This document shows positions 14,389-14,682 of a DNA stretch of 14,682 nt, piece after piece (positions within the stretch are counted from its first letter, which is position 1; each line of letters starts with the position of its first letter). The DNA comes from an uncultured Lacticaseibacillus sp. Its GTDB lineage: Bacteria; Bacillota; Bacilli; Lactobacillales; Lactobacillaceae. The translations under genes and the position numbers were made by a program. The stretch lies in assembly GCA_934293835.1 (NCBI GenBank), contig CAKQZO010000030.1, positions 1-14,682 of the forward strand, given 5' to 3'. The notes below the pieces were generated by a model. It saw nothing but the letters and a program-made list of their open reading frames with translations, had not been told where the DNA came from and ran no database searches.

Positions 14389-14403
14389 CCGGGAAATAAT
14401 TGG

Positions 14404-14443
14404 CCGGCCACATGGGATGATTCCAGTGGCCGGTTTTTAATTT
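14404..14443 (+). terminator. Second, tandem attenuator terminator
   Basis: An 8-bp perfect stem CCGGCCAC (14404-14411) with GTGGCCGG (14426-14433), extended by TGG/CCA across one bulged A, is followed by TTTTTAATTT. Its 5' arm and loop (CACATGGGATGA) resemble the first terminator (CACATGGAATGA), suggesting duplication. It ends one base before the GGAGG of the next gene. Confidence 0.8.
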
Positions 14444-14455
14444 GGAGGATTGATG

Positions 14456-14682
14456 ATGAAAAAATTGATGTTAGGCTTGGCGGCTGCAGCGGCAGTCGTG
14501 TTGTTAGCGGCATGTGGCAAGAGCACCAAGAGTAGCAATCCGAGCACGATCAAGATCGGGATCTTGCAGCAGCTCGATCAACAAGCGCTCGATGACACGA
14601 AAAAAGGGATCACCGAAGAACTGAAGGCCAAGGGATACGGCAAGGCGAAGGTGAAGGTGCTCAACGCGCAAGGCGATCAGAG
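14456..14682 (+). CDS. TrpX-like ABC transporter substrate-binding lipoprotein (3' end outside window)
   Basis: The start ATG at 14456 has GGAGG seven bases upstream (14444-14448); an ATG at 14453 is also in frame. The frame stays open to the window edge (75 codons). A signal peptide MKKLMLGLAAAAAVVLLAAC has a lipobox LAAC at Cys20, so the mature protein is lipid-anchored outside the membrane. The mature part 'IKIGILQQLDQQALDDTKKG' is typical of the substrate-binding family that includes TrpX/YtfQ-like 'ABC_sub_bind' proteins, predicted in lactic acid bacteria to import aromatic amino acids (TrpXYZ). Permease and ATPase genes are expected just downstream. The Tyr-rich leader suggests tyrosine or mixed aromatic uptake here. 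Usually such genes follow a T-box; none is seen. Confidence 0.85.
   Translation, partial: MKKLMLGLAAAAAVVLLAACGKSTKSSNPSTIKIGILQQLDQQALDDTKKGITEELKAKGYGKAKVKVLNAQGDQ

Noticed and set aside
14203..14455. A T-box riboswitch before the TrpX-like gene.
   Set aside because: There is no AGGGTGG-type T-box sequence or specifier stem, and the leader is too short; a leader peptide is present instead.

Overview
The window looks like chromosome of a fairly GC-rich member of the Lactobacillaceae (a Lacticaseibacillus-like host is my guess). The reasons are the Gram-positive Shine-Dalgarno sites (AAGGAGG type), the family-typical SdaAB/SdaAA serine dehydratase, the C69 dipeptidase, the LpdCBD-type decarboxylase, the lactobacillar EF-P paralogue and a NagE-type EIICBA permease. 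Genus assignment is inference.

Layout. 1-552 is the 3' end of a C69 dipeptidase with its terminator. 672-2214 is an sdaAB-sdaAA operon for L-serine deamination. 2297-2602 is an unrecognised 101-residue protein, ending at a bidirectional terminator. 2772-3503 (minus) is a DUF554 membrane protein, divergent from a LysR regulator (3648-4523). The regulator leads into a complete hydroxyarylic-acid decarboxylase operon, lpdC-lpdB-lpdD (4629-7107). 7205-8146 is a membrane-anchored beta-lactamase-fold serine hydrolase. 8164-8831 is efp preceded by a 33-codon open frame. 9100-11088 is an EIICBA PTS permease of the GlcNAc type with a NagR/DasR-like operator upstream. 11165-11913 (minus) is a TauE/SafE-type exporter broken by a one-base frameshift. 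12176-13360 is a solo TnpB of an IS200/IS605-type element with a recognisable omega-RNA 3' hairpin. 13522-14148 is a histidine phosphatase. The window ends with a structured leader (promoter, Tyr/Phe-rich leader peptide, mutually exclusive hairpins, two tandem terminators) and the start of a TrpX-like ABC transporter lipoprotein.

Two RNA-level control regions stand out. (1) The small open frame before efp encodes Pro-Leu-Pro-Pro-Pro, the kind of sequence that needs EF-P for translation. It lies behind its own promoter and Shine-Dalgarno, and its stop codon overlaps the efp Shine-Dalgarno, so it could be an EF-P-sensing leader. (2) The leader before the TrpX-like gene can be folded as a ribosome-mediated attenuator keyed to Tyr/Phe codons, with two stacked terminators and no T-box. 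Both are inferences from sequence alone.

No tRNA, rRNA or CRISPR array was seen. The only gene-poor stretch of about 300 bases is the attenuator leader at 14149-14455, annotated below.
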